A stretch of DNA of 64,000 bases from Lepiota brunneoincarnata (GCA_023014365.1 JAEBUN010000044.1:264575-328574); one strand, 5' to 3'; numbered from the stretch's first letter, positions 30,679-42,633 are shown. Notes: generated by a model not told the origin, from the letters alone. Numbers and translations are program-made.

Positions 30679-32938
30679 ATGGAGGGGGCGCCCCGAGTTG
30701 TAATTGATGATACCTACGGTAAGGTATTCCAGTCGCGTGCCCTAGAACTGTTCCGGTGGATTAACACAAATTTTAGGCGCTGGGTACATTGGAGCGATAG
30801 TGACGGCCATGTAAGAGCAAGTCATGCTATTATGTATGGACTGACGCTACTAATCCTCGACAATGTAAGGCTTTATGGCCTTACGACACTCCAGGTATGA
30901 GCTGTGCTCGTGGCCAATATGTATGCACGATTGACTGCAGGATCTCAGACATATTTTTATTACGTGCATTATCCCCGAGATCCGCTCGATATCAAAGGAC
31001 TCGTGCGTGGTTTATCGATGATTTATTTCATGCTAACGATCCGGCTGTCAGGTGTCGGTGATATGGTAGATGTCGACCCTTGATAATATCCAACCCAGCT
31101 TCATTGATACGAGTATAGGATGTTGGACTCCCTTCATGTGGCGATCGGTATGCGTCAAAATTCTGTCAATTAAGGAAGGGTTGGCCATACTAACGGATTA
31201 TAATTATAGTATCGTACTGCATGTACCACTACTTGGCGAGTTCTGCTTCTATTTTATTCCAGGCTCCCTAATCGAGGAATCGTCATCAAGGTCACAAATT
31301 ATGCCAACCCTCCCGCTCTTGCTATTGGCCACTGGTGAGCCATCCCGACAAATAATTACGCATTCTGCTAATGAAAAGTCTCCTAGGTCGTTATTTGTGA
31401 GTCTACTGTGGACCGTAACCAGCCTTCTCGGCTCATTCTGGCGCGATGTTGCAGGTCTCAGTCGGGCTAAATGTAAGTGCTCTCCGTCCATGGAGTCCGC
31501 CACTCTCCGCTCAACTTCTCACAAGGTTCTTATCGCATTCATCGTACAAATGTAGGACGAATTCGCTTCACGCTGTGTTCTGGTTATGCTCATTTCCACC
31601 GCAGCTTTTTCACGGGAAGGATCCACACACGTAAGAGACTCTCTTTCTGGCCCCAGCCATTTATGAAAGGTTGACGTGGGTACAAGTGTGCAGGCCAAAA
31701 TGGAAGTGGCTTGTTACTCCGTTGATCGTGAGTCCTTAAGGTATGCAAGGGGCGATGACAATACCTATATGTGCGTTTGCAGGGTCTTGCCGTTCTTGCG
31801 CATTTCTGCCTCGGGATGGGTGCGTTTCTGATTGACCCCCCGCAACAATGCGCTGATATTAAGTTTCCTATTTAGAAACCGTCGCGTTCCTGTGCGTAAC
31901 AAGAATGAACACACGAAGTAGAGCTTGGCTTGACCTTTTGACAGGTTTATTAAAAAGGAGCTTGCTCGATTTCCTGAAATAACGGTATGACCAGCCGCCC
32001 TGAGACATTCTCCGATTACGAGTCTTATCATACGCTCCTTAGCTGATCGCGGCCACACCATTCGCGGTAGCTGCGGTGTTATCTGATATCTTGATTGCTG
32101 CTGCTTTATGTATTCTACTCCATGGGAGTCGAACCGGGCACAGGGGGTATGCGTCTTCTAGCTCGTCGTGATTTATGGAGCCCTGATTTATACTGTATTA
32201 CCAGAACGAACACAATTGTGACGACGCTTATCATCTACTCCATCAATCGGTGCTTGTTGACCTCGTACGTTCCCTTTAATGCATGGCTCCCCAATCCTGC
32301 TCACTTAACATATGGCCCAAGGGTTGTCGCGATCGCTGAAGTGATAGTAGTAAGTGACGAGGCCTTTATTGTCCTCATGCAACCGTAACGTGACTGGGCT
32401 GTCTTGATCAAAAGTTCTCGATATCCCCGCACACACTCTGGTACCTTGGCATTGATTTTGTCATTGGCAAACGTGAGTCCCATCCTCTCCCTGTCCCAAG
32501 CCCTAAGTGAAACTCATCACTCCACTACATCCTTGCAGTCTATGCGAACAGTCTCCTTGCTACTCTGAACAGTCGTCAATCAATAAAGGCAGCAGGTATA
32601 ACGTCAGGAACCAGTGTGCACTTGTCCGATATTGAGTTTCGATCTGGGAGTAGCCGCACGGTGTGTACCCCATAGTTGTTGCCCTTAATATTGTATTGAG
32701 ACGGAAAATGCGATCATCTTTGTAGCGGACTGATGTGAGTACATACCCCTCGTCCGCTCTTGATCCCTGCTGATTGGTGGTGCGTTCAGACAACGTTGAC
32801 CCAGGATCATGTTATCGATCTCCGGCATGACATCAGGTCTCAGGCCAAGTCGGTAAGTGTACTATAAATCCTGAGTATATCGTATTGAAAGGGTTGCAGA
32901 CAGAAGGAAATAGTGGCATGCTGGTTGTTGGGGAGTGA
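30679..32938 (+). CDS. DUF6534-like seven-helix membrane protein, 24 very short exons
   Basis: I assembled it by hand. Exons are 30679-30718, 30777-30810, 30870-30894, 30949-31002, 31052-31065, 31119-31147, 31210-31235, 31291-31334, 31387-31396, 31455-31472, 31526-31551, 31605-31630, 31687-31727, 31783-31819, 31876-31891, 31945-31984, 32043-32146, 32205-32264, 32322-32349, 32415-32472, 32539-32660, 32726-32734, 32790-32852 and 32900-32938. They total 963 nt (320 aa) in one frame. The order of motifs fits the Agaricomycete DUF6534 family: GAGYIGAIVTAMLYGLTTLQ, then YFYYVHYPRDPL, VIWMLDSLHVAI, NPPALAIGHWSL, QIFFTGRI, SDILIAAALCILL, TLIIYSINRCLLTS and KLYANSLLATLNSR. Seven hydrophobic helices are apparent; function is unknown, perhaps receptor-like. 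The intron at 31236-31290 is GC-AG. The 3' end around exon 22 (9 nt) is the least certain part. DUF6534 membership is from memory. Confidence 0.8.
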
Positions 32939-34205
32939 TGTTCTTAGCCCGAGCAGATCCAAGACGAGCCCCTGGATGCATGGATACGATTGCAAATGCT
33001 TTGCAAGGGCGGGTCGAGCTGAACTCATGCATCTATTAGTAGCATAAGTGCTTTAAATATCCAATCAGTGGTCCTTATATAAGCTCTCTCATTATACCCC
33101 CCGTACCAACTAGCTACAACCACCCCTACTCGTTATACCTGAGGCGTCTTCGTGGACGCGTGAACTTTGCAAAGACATATGGCTTCCGGGTACAAGTTTT
33201 CCATCTCGCGCTTCGAGGCGTACGCGGGTCAGCACCAAGCATACACCAGTCCGAACTCACAACAACTCGCACACTCAACGGATTATCGACACCCACATTC
33301 ACTTCAGGGAGTTGATGGGAATTGTGGTCAGAGAAAATCAGCGCATAACGAGGCGCTGAAGGCTTCTTTGCGAGCTCTAGGGATATTGGTCTTGCCCCAC
33401 CAGCTGACGAGGTGGCTGACAAACTCGGGTCTAGAGGTCGGAGCTAGGACTGCGACAGCAGTTACGGCTGGGAATCGGATGCAAACTTGCAGTACGGCTC
33501 AAGACAGCTCGCCGGCCTCTCAGGGAACGTCTTTTACTATACCTGGAACGAGTAGGCGGTTCGGTGAAATCCTGGCTGGACGTGAACGGCCTTCGCCACG
33601 GACAAAGTACATGCCTGGTCAGCGAAGAAAAAAGAATGGGATGGCTTTGGCTTTGGAGTTTCCTAATGTCGCGGCGGAAGCGGCTTCACATGTGGGAGTC
33701 GGGCAGGGCAGCAAGCAGGATCCGAGGAACGGTGCGGATGGGGTAGGAAGGGGGAGCGGCACTATTGGAGGAGGAGCGGGACCAGAGTCTCACGTGGCTT
33801 CGCTGATTGATACAACGGGGTTCTGGTTTTCTAAATTGCGCGTTCGACTTCAGAGCGAGGATTCCCGTCCATCAACAGGGAGAGGAAGATCAGGTTGGAG
33901 ATAATCAGAAGGAGGAAGTTCGGAATGAAAATGGATGTCATTTGAACCTTGGAATCGAGCCCGACCTTGCAGAATCAGTCTTGGTTAAATAATTTATGCC
34001 ATGAAAGCTATCCGTTGTTGATAACGTATTTTAGCCTCATTGAAAGCAACGCAGAAAGGAAATGGAATCCGGTACTAATGGATACAGATCTGCGGAGACA
34101 TAATCAATCAGGATAACATTCGATTAAACCCGACGATATTACCATGGTCATTACGATGCGACAGTGAAAGGATACAGGCGGTAGCTCTGCCCCCCCATGG
34201 CTTGT
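32939..34205. other. Intergenic region with an unassigned open frame
   Basis: A plus-strand open frame at 33167-33904 (245 codons; internal ATG at 33179) is the longest here, but it shows no family, is low-complexity Gly/Arg-rich at the end and overlaps an open minus frame (33126-33422). I cannot choose a strand, so I do not call a gene. The last part is the 3' flank of SRP9. Confidence 0.45.
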
Positions 34206-34683
34206 CTATTTCTTCTTTTTCGGCTTTTTCTTCTTGACACCAGAGGTGACGGAAGCCGATGGAGTGGGGGTCGATGCTATCGGTGCCTCTGCTACACTCT
34301 CTACCCGTGCGGCCTGTTTATCTGATGCAAGATTGGGTTGCTCCTCTCGTCGATTTTGCATTTTCTGGATCAGTGAGAGGTTCAGGGCCTCAAACCGATT
34401 GAGAAAAATAGAAGAGAAGGTCTTGAATTTGACGCACTGCAGTGACTCCGGTGAGCAAGAAAGGCTCATGAGCGATTAATCGAGAACGCACCGTGGTGTC
34501 GTCAGTGACCTTCAAAACGAGCTTTCCTTGTGATGATTTCCATTTTACGACGTAACGTGCCTATTGAGCAAAATATAAGTGGTGGAAGGGTTGTCAAAGG
34601 AATAGGGTTAACCTTGTTGGAGACTTTGCGTACAGTGCCTCTGCTGCGTCCTGAAACTCCTGCCAGGAGTGGATGTACACCAT
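34206..34683 (-). CDS. SRP9: Signal recognition particle 9 kDa-type subunit (SRP9/SRP21), one apparent 1-nt deletion
   Basis: It binds the Alu domain of SRP RNA with SRP14 in the cytosol and takes part in translation pausing during ER targeting. Three exons are read leftward: 34683-34613, 34560-34492 and 34436-34206. The start MVYIHSWQEFQDAAEALY is the family N-terminus. Exon 2 gives ARYVVKWKSSQGKLVLKV, and exon 3 gives CVKFKTFSSIFLNRFEAL followed by a disordered tail ending in a Lys-rich KKKKPKKKK. Exon 1 ends ACAAG before the gttaac donor, whereas the frame needs ACAAAG (family sequence S-P-T-K before ARYVV). One A is missing (plus strand TT at 34614-34615). With it the protein would be 123 aa, a normal fungal length. 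It shares a 199-bp divergent promoter with the carrier gene. The call rests on clear family similarity throughout. Confidence 0.92.
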
Positions 34684-34882
34684 CGCGCATTTAATCGACG
34701 GCAACGCGACTAGCCCTCCATGTTCCACCAGTGTCACGGAAAAGAGTCACACACGTGACACCCTGTACTTCTTCTCGGAACATGGAAAAGTACGTACGAC
34801 CCCCCCCAGGCATTCCCCACGGCACTCCATATAAGCGGGCTCCGTCCCGTCCCGCTTCCTCCTCCTCCAGATTTCAGCAGCT
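34684..34882. promoter_or_regulatory. Bidirectional promoter between SRP9 and the mitochondrial carrier
   Basis: Only 199 bp separate the two start codons. A palindromic GTCACacaCGTGAC-like element with an E-box CACGTG lies at 34752-34757. A TATA-like CATATAAG at about 34828-34835 is roughly 50 bases before the carrier ATG. A C-run occurs at 34801-34807. The elements are seen in the sequence; co-regulation of the two genes is inference. Confidence 0.55.
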
Positions 34883-36524
34883 ATGACAGAAGAAAAAAAG
34901 TCAGAACACAAGCCAAAGCGTAAACTGATAGCTCTTCGAGTTATATTCACCAACTAATCGATCCTATGTAGCCCTCCCTTTTATCGCCAACTTTGCCGCT
35001 GGCGCCATTGCTGGTATCTCGGAGATTTTGACCTTCTACCCTCTTGGTACGTCCCTATTTCAGGGTGTGCTTCTTGAAGGCACTAAGGATCTATCTTTTC
35101 TGTAGATGTTGTACGTTGAATCTTTACCCAGCAAATTTCGAAGCTCTGAATTTGTCGTGCTCACGCGGACATCTTGCAGGTAAAAACACGTATACAATTA
35201 GACACCGGAAAGTCGAAGGGTCTAGGTTGGGACATTTACCTCAATTGTCAAAGAAGAAGGGTGCGTCTTTCACTAGCCCTCTCCGTCTCTTTCTCTCTCC
35301 TGACGGCTCTACTTTCCGCCAGTATCGGTCGGCTTTACCGGGGTGATCATCCGATGTTGCTATTATTTCCGTCTATTTCCACTCATGCGATTTCCAAGGC
35401 CTCGTTCCTCCACTCCTATTGGAAGCACCTAAGCGTGCCGTGAAATTGTGGGCTCGTTTTATCGCTTTGTCGAGCAACCATTCTCATTTTCGTGTGAAGT
35501 GCTGCCAATGACTTTTGGGGTCGAACATACTTGGAGTGGTCGGGCGAATCGAAGATGACACAACAGTTGTCGATTTTGACGGGTTGCAGTGCAGGAGCAA
35601 CGGTACGTTATGCTGTATTTATCAAGCGTCATACCCTTGACGCGAGTGACAGGAAAGTTTTGTCGTGGTACCCTTCGAGCTCGTTAAGATCAAGTTGGTT
35701 TTCCGGTTCACCTCTGCGCGTTTGTTGACTTGTTGACTTGCACTTCAGGCTCCAAGACAAGACAAGTACATTTAAAGGGCCCATGGATGTTGTTCAGCAG
35801 GTTGTGAAGAAAGAAGGCTTACTTGGTCTCTACGCTGGCATGGAGTCCACTTTCTGGCGGTATACCCGAACATTCTGCCCAGACGATCAGAGTTGCTGAT
35901 AGCGCTCATAGTCATTTGTATTGGAACGGAGGTTACTTCGGTACCATCTTCACTGTCAAGAAGTATCTACCCAAGGCAAATGTATACTCGCTTCTCTTCC
36001 CCCGCGACCCCCCGTTAACGCACACTTCGTACAGACCCCCAAGGAGCAGCTCCTGAACAATTTCATATCCGGAACTATCGGTGGATTCTGTGGAACAGGT
36101 CGTGAACACCCCGTAAGGTCGTTTCCCATGTTTGTGAGCCTATCCATCTCAGCCTTTCCCGTAGATTTGACGTAGGCTTCCTTGACCCGTTCGTGTGGGA
36201 TATGAGCGCAAGCTAACGTTCCTGACAGGTGGTGAAGTCGCGTATACAAGGAGCCGAACGCGTCCCTGGTGTCAAGCCCAAATACAACTGGACATATCCC
36301 GCCCTACTCACCATCATGCGAGAAGAAGGTATGGGTGCGCTCTACAAGGGCTTCGTCCCGAAAGTACTCCGACTTGCACCTGGGGGTGGGGTTCTTCTAT
36401 TGGTTGTAGAATTCACATTAGGTGTCTTCAGGAAAAGTACGTCTACTATTCAAGATCTTTGAAACGCTGAGCGACGGTTGATTCATGTTCGTCAATTTCA
36501 GCTCTTGGACCTCCTTATATCTAG
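34883..36524 (+). CDS. Mitochondrial 2-oxodicarboxylate-type carrier (SLC25 family) with a 5-nt exon; two apparent 1-nt insertions
   Basis: An inner-membrane exchanger; the closest family I recognise is yeast Odc1/Odc2, which exchanges 2-oxoadipate and 2-oxoglutarate for use in lysine and nitrogen metabolism. Three SLC25 signatures are visible: PLDVVKTR, PFELVKIK and PFDVVKSR. Other family blocks are EAPKRAVK, TGCSAGAT, GPMDVVQQVV, YNWTYPALLTIMREEG, GALYKGFVPKVLRL and the C-terminal LGPPYI. Start: ATG 34883. Exon 3 is ATGTT at 35106-35110, completing the first signature between exons 34972-35046 and one starting at 35180. Two single-base problems are present: GG at 35225-35226 should be one G before VGTFTSIVKEEG, and GG at 36098-36099 should be one G before VVNTP. 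Splice sites are otherwise canonical. The stop TAG is at 36522-36524. Substrate assignment is inference from sequence pattern. Confidence 0.88.
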
Positions 36525-39500
36525 TCGGAGAAGATCGCTCGTGATCGTCAACGACTACATTTCTTGTTAGAGATAGAGAGACGGAGTCCTTTAGCGGCCC
36601 CCAGCAATTGTACCTGATACCTGCCCGATGTTCATAGAGCGCCGCCAGATGCTTTCTTGCCCGGTCTATGGTTAGTTTCATGGCGTTCATGCACACAAAC
36701 GGATGATATAAATGAGCCCTTCTGTCTGGCCACCAGTGGCAAAAGTGTTTAACAACATGATATTCCTTACTGAGTTATCAACTAATGAGCAATCAGGACT
36801 TTGTGATTAGGCCAAAAGACCATGCTATTACTAACTACATAGAACAAGCAGGCGGACTCTTAACTACCTACACAACAAGTACATTTAATCCAACCTAACT
36901 TACAACACAAGGCTCAAGGGCAGTATCTGGTAGGAAACAAGGGAGTTAGTACTATCCTATTGTCCATGACCTACCGAAAGCAGAGAGAAGGAAAGAAAAT
37001 TTAACGTGCTGCTTAGTTCAACCCACCTCTCGCGAGGTAGGTCTTAAGCCCGACATCCGCGTCAAGGAGGCACGAGGACTGGAGTACACAGTGGACTCCA
37101 ACCCTATGTCGGGAGGCCATCAGTGCGGCCTCGCAGGGAGACCCTGCCCACAGCCCCAGCCCGCTCAGTTACAGGTGGGTGCTAGGCACCCACACTGATT
37201 TAGAGGGATTGCTGGGGTCGGAGGCGGGAGCCATCCCGGGAGGTCGTGTTGGCGCGGGGCACTGTGAAACTCGTTAGTTAATCTGTTCCATCCGACACGA
37301 AACTATTACTTACCTTGGTGGTGTTGAGCCCCACTGGTCGATCCACCCCCGCCGGACCCCGCTCAGGCAAGGGGGCCTGGCGCGGCCGCCGCTTTTTTGA
37401 GGGAGTGGTCACGGACGGGGGGGGAGAGGTGCTTGAGTCTTGATGTTGTAGCCCGAGTTCTAGTAAAAGAGCGGTGAGGTAGGTCTTGGAGGAAGAACCG
37501 AGGCAGGAGAGAGGAGAGAGGAGAGAAGAAGCCGACGGAGGGCTTGTTGTTTCTCGCTACATTGCTTAGGGTTTTTATACCCAAAAGACCGACTCACTCA
37601 TGGCCCGTGCGCAACGATAACTCTAGAACGGTCTACTATGTCCTTACCTTTAAAGAACTAGCGTGTTACTTGATTCCGGCTACTTTTTCCAGGAAGCGAG
37701 GTGGCGCTCGCAAATAAATTGACACAATTTGTTAACAGCATATCCCGCATTCGCACACTAACGTTACCCTGTGTCGTGTCGCCCGGTATGGGTGGAAGCT
37801 GACTGTTTATATAAATCTCCCCTCCAATTTCTGCCCTTACAGAATGAGGGTGAGGACGGGTTACAATATAAGAAATAATGGCCAGACATACAAAACCACC
37901 AATCTGGGGGCACTCTCACAAGGAATTATAACATGGACCCACAACGTAACACTCTCTAAAATTTTACCTAACAATGTCTTACACCTGAGAACGTTGTAGC
38001 GCACGAGGCTGTTACCCCTTCGAGTTAGCGTCATATCGGCATCTTTATTCAGCGCCAACCAAGGCCACCAACTTTTTCATTTAGCTACGGAGCGGGTGGC
38101 CGTAAGATGGTGGCTCGGAAGGAGCTAACGGCAGGAGGGAAAATAATATGACGCCACGTGTGTTTTCCATAGAGCGGGGAGTAAAGGAAAAGCAATCAGG
38201 AGGGCTGTTTGGCGCCAGAGTGTTGCACATCCGGAGCAAAAGGAAAGCGAGAAAAACTACTCTTCGCGTCCTTAAAATGTTCAGCTCATCAACAGCTTCC
38301 TATGGAATGCATCGGAAGTCCACCGAGAGGCCGGTTGGACAAGCTACGGACAAAATGAACAGCACTGCACAGAAAGGATGATGAGGCCGAGATCGAGAGC
38401 GACAAATAGCTGGTCAAGGTGCTGGTGGCCGAGTGGGGTAGAATAACCCGGTTTCAACGCACCTGGTATATATAATGAGAGTGCCTCCATTATCCTACTA
38501 CCAGCGTGATGCTTCTGTTTCCGGTGGCAGCCTGTCGCGTCGGTCGTGCCCTCGGGAAAGCAATCGCACCCCGTGCGCCGTGGGTGGATGTCGGTGGACA
38601 TGAGCCCGGTGCTACTTAAAGGATGCTGGTTCGGTATGCCGATGGTATCATTGCCGTGACTTTTATGCGTGGTGGGCGTGTTTAAACCATCCAGTGGTCG
38701 TCAATAGGAGCGGGACTGCTCTGGGAAAGGCGGAGAAAATCGCTAAAAGACGCGCCACGCCAACCATCTGATATTTAATTGAATGCTAGGATAAGTCGAG
38801 TCGACGAGTATCCAGTAATGAGTTACCCACGAATATGTGTGCACCCGCAGCAGTCCAGAGCACCAGCTCTGCGACGTCGGAAATCGGTCTCTGAGGCCTA
38901 ATCTTCTGCCGCTGCACGGCACAATGGAGTTTTGTGCGGACCCCAAAATATTGGTCTCGATCTAATCGTTGTGTTGCTCGAACAGGGCTTTGTCGATGAG
39001 GGGTTGGGGATCAAGACTCGAGAGAAAAGGCATTCGAAGTGAGAAAATGCCGACCCAAATTGTCCACATACATACAGGTTTGGGGAGGGTTTTATTTGTC
39101 GATGTCTGGGCTCACCGAACAGAGCCTGAATGAAACAAACAAACGAAACATTAACTTGGCTCCATACGAGCAGACCGACCCCCAACCCGTACGCCACGAG
39201 CTGCCGTTCCGCATCTGCTTCACCATCATCCACCCTTCTACCCCAATAGTAACGACGATGACAACGGCGGCACCCGCCTGTGCCATTGACAGCATGTTTT
39301 TTAAGCCGTATTCGCTGTATGGTAGGTTGCCTAGTGCGGCAACAATGGGTGGTCCGCCTGGGTCTGCCGGTGGTACTGGCGGAATGGGCAGCCGTGTTTA
39401 TGTGCAGTGCGGCTTTTCTCTAGGCGCGTTGTATCAGTAAAATGGCAATCTTATGCTTATTGTTACTCCGTAGCTTTCCTTAGTGAGTTACCGAGCACAG

Positions 39501-39972
39501 AGCAAACAGGAGAACGGACAGCACACAAACCAGTCCTCATCGAGTGAAGTTTCTTTCAAGTCTATCACCCAGCTCAGTCGTTCTGGTGACTCTATCGGAG
39601 GTGCAGCATCCACATGTACTGTTAACTTATAGGTGGTGTTCGCCGTACTTACGCTTGGGCGACTGGTTGTTTGGTATGTGATCTCTGCGATTGTTGATAC
39701 AGATGGTGTGATTACGAAGGAATGGGAGTGAGAAGCCTGTGTTGATGCATCGTGTGGCATTTCACTGCAAATATACTTATTGTAATCCTGTGATGGGATG
39801 AAGAAAATCAAACAGAGGAGCCGTTCAGGACGATCAAGCCACCAACTAATCCTCGTTGAGCGCCCACGGGAAGATCCCTTGACCACATGGGGATGTAGCA
39901 GCAATAGTGCGTCTAACAACTAATACTGAGACAACGACCTCCACCCCATCCACCGCCTTACAAGCCTCAGCG
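36525..39972. other. Gene-poor interval upstream of the NB-ARC relic
   Basis: No gene is supported in 3.4 kb. It includes the candidate repeat 36746-37737. Overlapping open frames at 38898-39440 lie on both strands; the minus frame 39092-39295 has a hydrophobic stretch (AGAAVVIVVTIGVEGWMM) but no family resemblance. A further unassigned minus frame is at 39488-39919. Confidence 0.45.
36746..37737 (-). repeat. Candidate solo LTR or other element (weak)
   Basis: The interval is bounded by TGTTTAAC on the left and TGTTAACA on the right. On the minus strand it has a promoter-like GTATAAAAACCCTA (37570-37583 region) followed by a long pyrimidine-rich leader, as an LTR would. No matching target-site duplication is visible (AAAAG against GCATA), and no second copy is in the window. 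I give this only as a candidate. Confidence 0.25.
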
Positions 39973-42633
39973 ATGGCCTTGGTTGCTTATGGGCTACCCA
40001 CCCACGGCCTTGTGACACCCCTGGATACTGTCAACGCAGCTACAACAACTCCACCACCGCCGTTAACTTGACCGAGACGGTAGCAAACATCGCAAAGGAG
40101 GCCGCCGAAGTGTTCAAGAACGTGCCGTATATGAAGGCTGTTGCAGGAGTCTTACTCCATATTATTCGGATTAGAGAAGTACAGAAATTTACTGAAACAT
40201 TTGAGGTTACCATTACTGACCGCGCGGCAGGAAATCCAAACAGAGAAAAGGATCGATCTCGGGAACTTATCGATAAGATATTGCGTAGGTCGCAGGGCAT
40301 CTTAGATGGCCGGCTCGAAGTCGCTCGATCTCCGAACAAGGACCGGCTCAGGGACACAAGAAAGAAAATGGAAGAGTACCACCAGTACGACACTTTATCC
40401 CCTTTGCCCTGCGTGGGTATTTGCTCATCTGCTGTAGTCTCTTTCACAAAATTCTTGGCGCACTCAACACAAAAGTTCCAACGGGAACGCGCGCAAAATT
40501 AGGGGCCAAAATCGATCAATATGTAAATCGAAAGTCGAGAATTGAAACTCTGGCAAAGTATGACCGTCTTATCAATGACTTCAACACGGATTTCGTTGTA
40601 TGTTCAGCGATCGTATCTCTGTTGGCTCCTCTCATTTCAGCTCTATAGAATGTACTTCTAATCAATCTCGTTAATCCTGCTCGACCTACTCTGGTGCCCT
40701 CAGGCACTGCAAGGTACGATAAAGCTCATCCCATCTATAACTAGAGCCCTGATAGTTGTTCATTTTATTCAGTGTCTTCTACAATAAACCCATTCCATAT
40801 CCTGACGAGATGATCGGGAGAGACGGAGAAAAATCCAAGGTCATCGAAACACCTCAATCACGCGTTGCCCCGGGTCGCCATCTTGGGGGCAGGCGGGATG
40901 GGAAAACAACACTCGCTCTCACCACCTTACATGATTGTGCGGTGAGGGAGCGATACCCATCACAGTACTTCGTCTCCTGCGAGGCGGTCACGTCCCTGTT
41001 TAGTTTGCTTTCCGAGATCGCTAATTCCCTGCTCATCCCAGCTGCCGAACGCAGTGAATCATTAGCCGACGTCGTTCTCTCTCGATTCCCCGAGGGCGGC
41101 ATCTTGTGCTTGGATAACTTTGAGACTGTCTGGGAGGATGAAACGATCAGATGGGATGTGGAGGGCTTGTTATCTCGTCTTGATCACCTTCCCGGTTGTG
41201 CCATTGTCGTGACCATGCGAGGTACACAGCGTCCATCCAGGGTTTCCTGGTCACAGCCGTTACTCCCACCTTTGGAGCAGCTGCGCGACGTTGACTCAAA
41301 GTTGATATTCGACAAGTCGGGTACGCCCGCGGACGAGTTCACCAAAAAATTGCTCCATGCTGCCAACGGGATACCTCTGGCCATTAAACTCATTATTGCT
41401 CAACTACAGGAAGGGAACGAGGGGCCTAAATCATTATGGGCCCGATGGCAGCGGACACAGACAAGTGTGCCACAGGGACGGGTAGCACACACCGCCTATC
41501 CAATCTCGATGTCTCTATTCACCTATCTGTACACAGTCCGCGTATGCAAGCAGATCCGAGCGCAGTTCTGGTTTTTAGCATGTTGTCGTGCTTCCCAGAT
41601 GGGTTTCCATGTCGGCAGGAGGCCATTGACGAACTGCAAACTCACATGCCAGGAAGTATCCATCTTCAGGGGATATTGGTGACCCTACAGCGGGTTTCGC
41701 TAGTCCATGTTGATAGGACCAGTGGGCAACCCGGATATCGAATGCTTGTGCCGATCCGGGAATTCGGGACGAAGCTGGAGATAGGCCACACCCTTGATGA
41801 CTGCCTAGTTGCCTTCTACATAGATACTATACTTCACCCTTGATTGACGGTCCCCCCCCGATTGACTCGTCACATCACAGTCACATCCTTGCCGAAGTGA
41901 TGTCCGAGCAGACGCGCACCAGAGATGGCGCGTCGTTGTATCAGTGGCACAGTGATACCATCATGATATTCACACTCCGACACGGGACTCTACTCGGAGT
42001 GTGACAAACCCCAACCCTCCATATCTCAATAATCCTCGCATAGTTTTCAATAAATCAAGTTGGAATGTGGTATTGGCATTGTCACTAATTCATATCCAAA
42101 TTTTGGTGAGATTCTGAAAAGATTAAGGGAGAAAGCGGCAATCGGGGGGGACCGTCAATCAAGGGTGAAGTATAGTATGGTGGATCGTAATGCCGACTAT
42201 ACGGCCCCGGGCGCCCATGGGATAATTCCGCCGGAACTCACTAATATCTACTCAGTCTTCACCACGGCGCTTAACAAAAGCAGAGTGGACGAGGAGATGG
42301 TCAATGCTTCTATCAGCTTTACAAGATGGTCATCTCATACTGGTAATCACACTGAGGAGATTGTAGGCTTGGCGAAATGGAAAGTACTTGGCACACCAAG
42401 CTTACATGCACGATGTATTTCGGCATTGGCAGCGGTGTATTTCCAATAAGATAAGCTAGATGAAGCTGGGTTATCCTTCAGGAAGGCCGTTGAGCTTCAT
42501 CGCCAGTCGCATGATATGCTGGGCGAGGCCAATGATGTCCAGAAGCTAGGGCAAGTGTTTTTGCGATGGGATGAGCTAGACGAAGCCGAATCATCCTTCA
42601 AGAAAGCCATTGAGTTTCATCGCCGGTCACATG
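39973..42633 (+). pseudogene. Broken fungal NLR: N-terminal helical domain, NB-ARC, TPR
   Basis: Intact relatives are STAND-class proteins thought to act in non-self recognition and cell-death signalling. The remnant starts MALVAYGLPTHGLVTPLDT (39973) and continues in a shifted frame with LTETVANIAKEAAEVFKNVPY, an MLKL-like N-terminal helical bundle in this fungal family. The NB-ARC part follows: P-loop AILGAGGMG then GKTTLAL in a different frame (40880-40920), Walker B GILCLDNFETVWE, an RGTQRPS motif, and GIPLAI. The TPR part has KAVELHRQSHDMLGEAND-type repeats. Damage includes apparent 1-nt shifts near 40061, 40232, 40848 and 40904, more between 41430 and 41480, an in-frame TAA at 42447-42449 inside the repeats, and a TIR element inserted at 41824-42178. 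After about 42633 the TPR array stops and unrelated sequence begins. It cannot make a functional protein as written. Confidence 0.85.
41824..42178. mobile_element. MITE-like TIR element inside the NLR pseudogene
   Basis: There are terminal inverted repeats of about 40 bp. The left end reads ATACTATACTTCACCCTTGA and continues TTGACGGTCC then a C-run and GATTG. The right end (about 42138-42178) is its reverse complement, differing mainly in C-run length. The outermost bases TA may be the target-site duplication. The interior (about 270 bp) has no coding capacity and includes a hairpin, CACACTCCGA/TCGGAGTGTG, at about 41970-42002. Its position between the NLR post-NB region and GIIPPELTN, which are adjacent in intact relatives as I recall them, supports an insertion. 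Confidence 0.75.

Noticed and set aside
33167..33904. 245-codon plus-strand open frame
   Set aside because: No family similarity, Gly/Arg-rich low complexity at the end, and a competing open minus-strand frame; no splice model on either strand was convincing.
37363..37584. Minus-strand 73-codon frame beginning MGIKTLSN
   Set aside because: It lies in a promoter- and leader-like stretch of a candidate repeat; no family match.
39039..39440. Plus-strand 133-codon frame and its antisense frame
   Set aside because: Neither strand has a recognisable family; the hydrophobic stretch on the minus strand alone is not enough to call a membrane protein.
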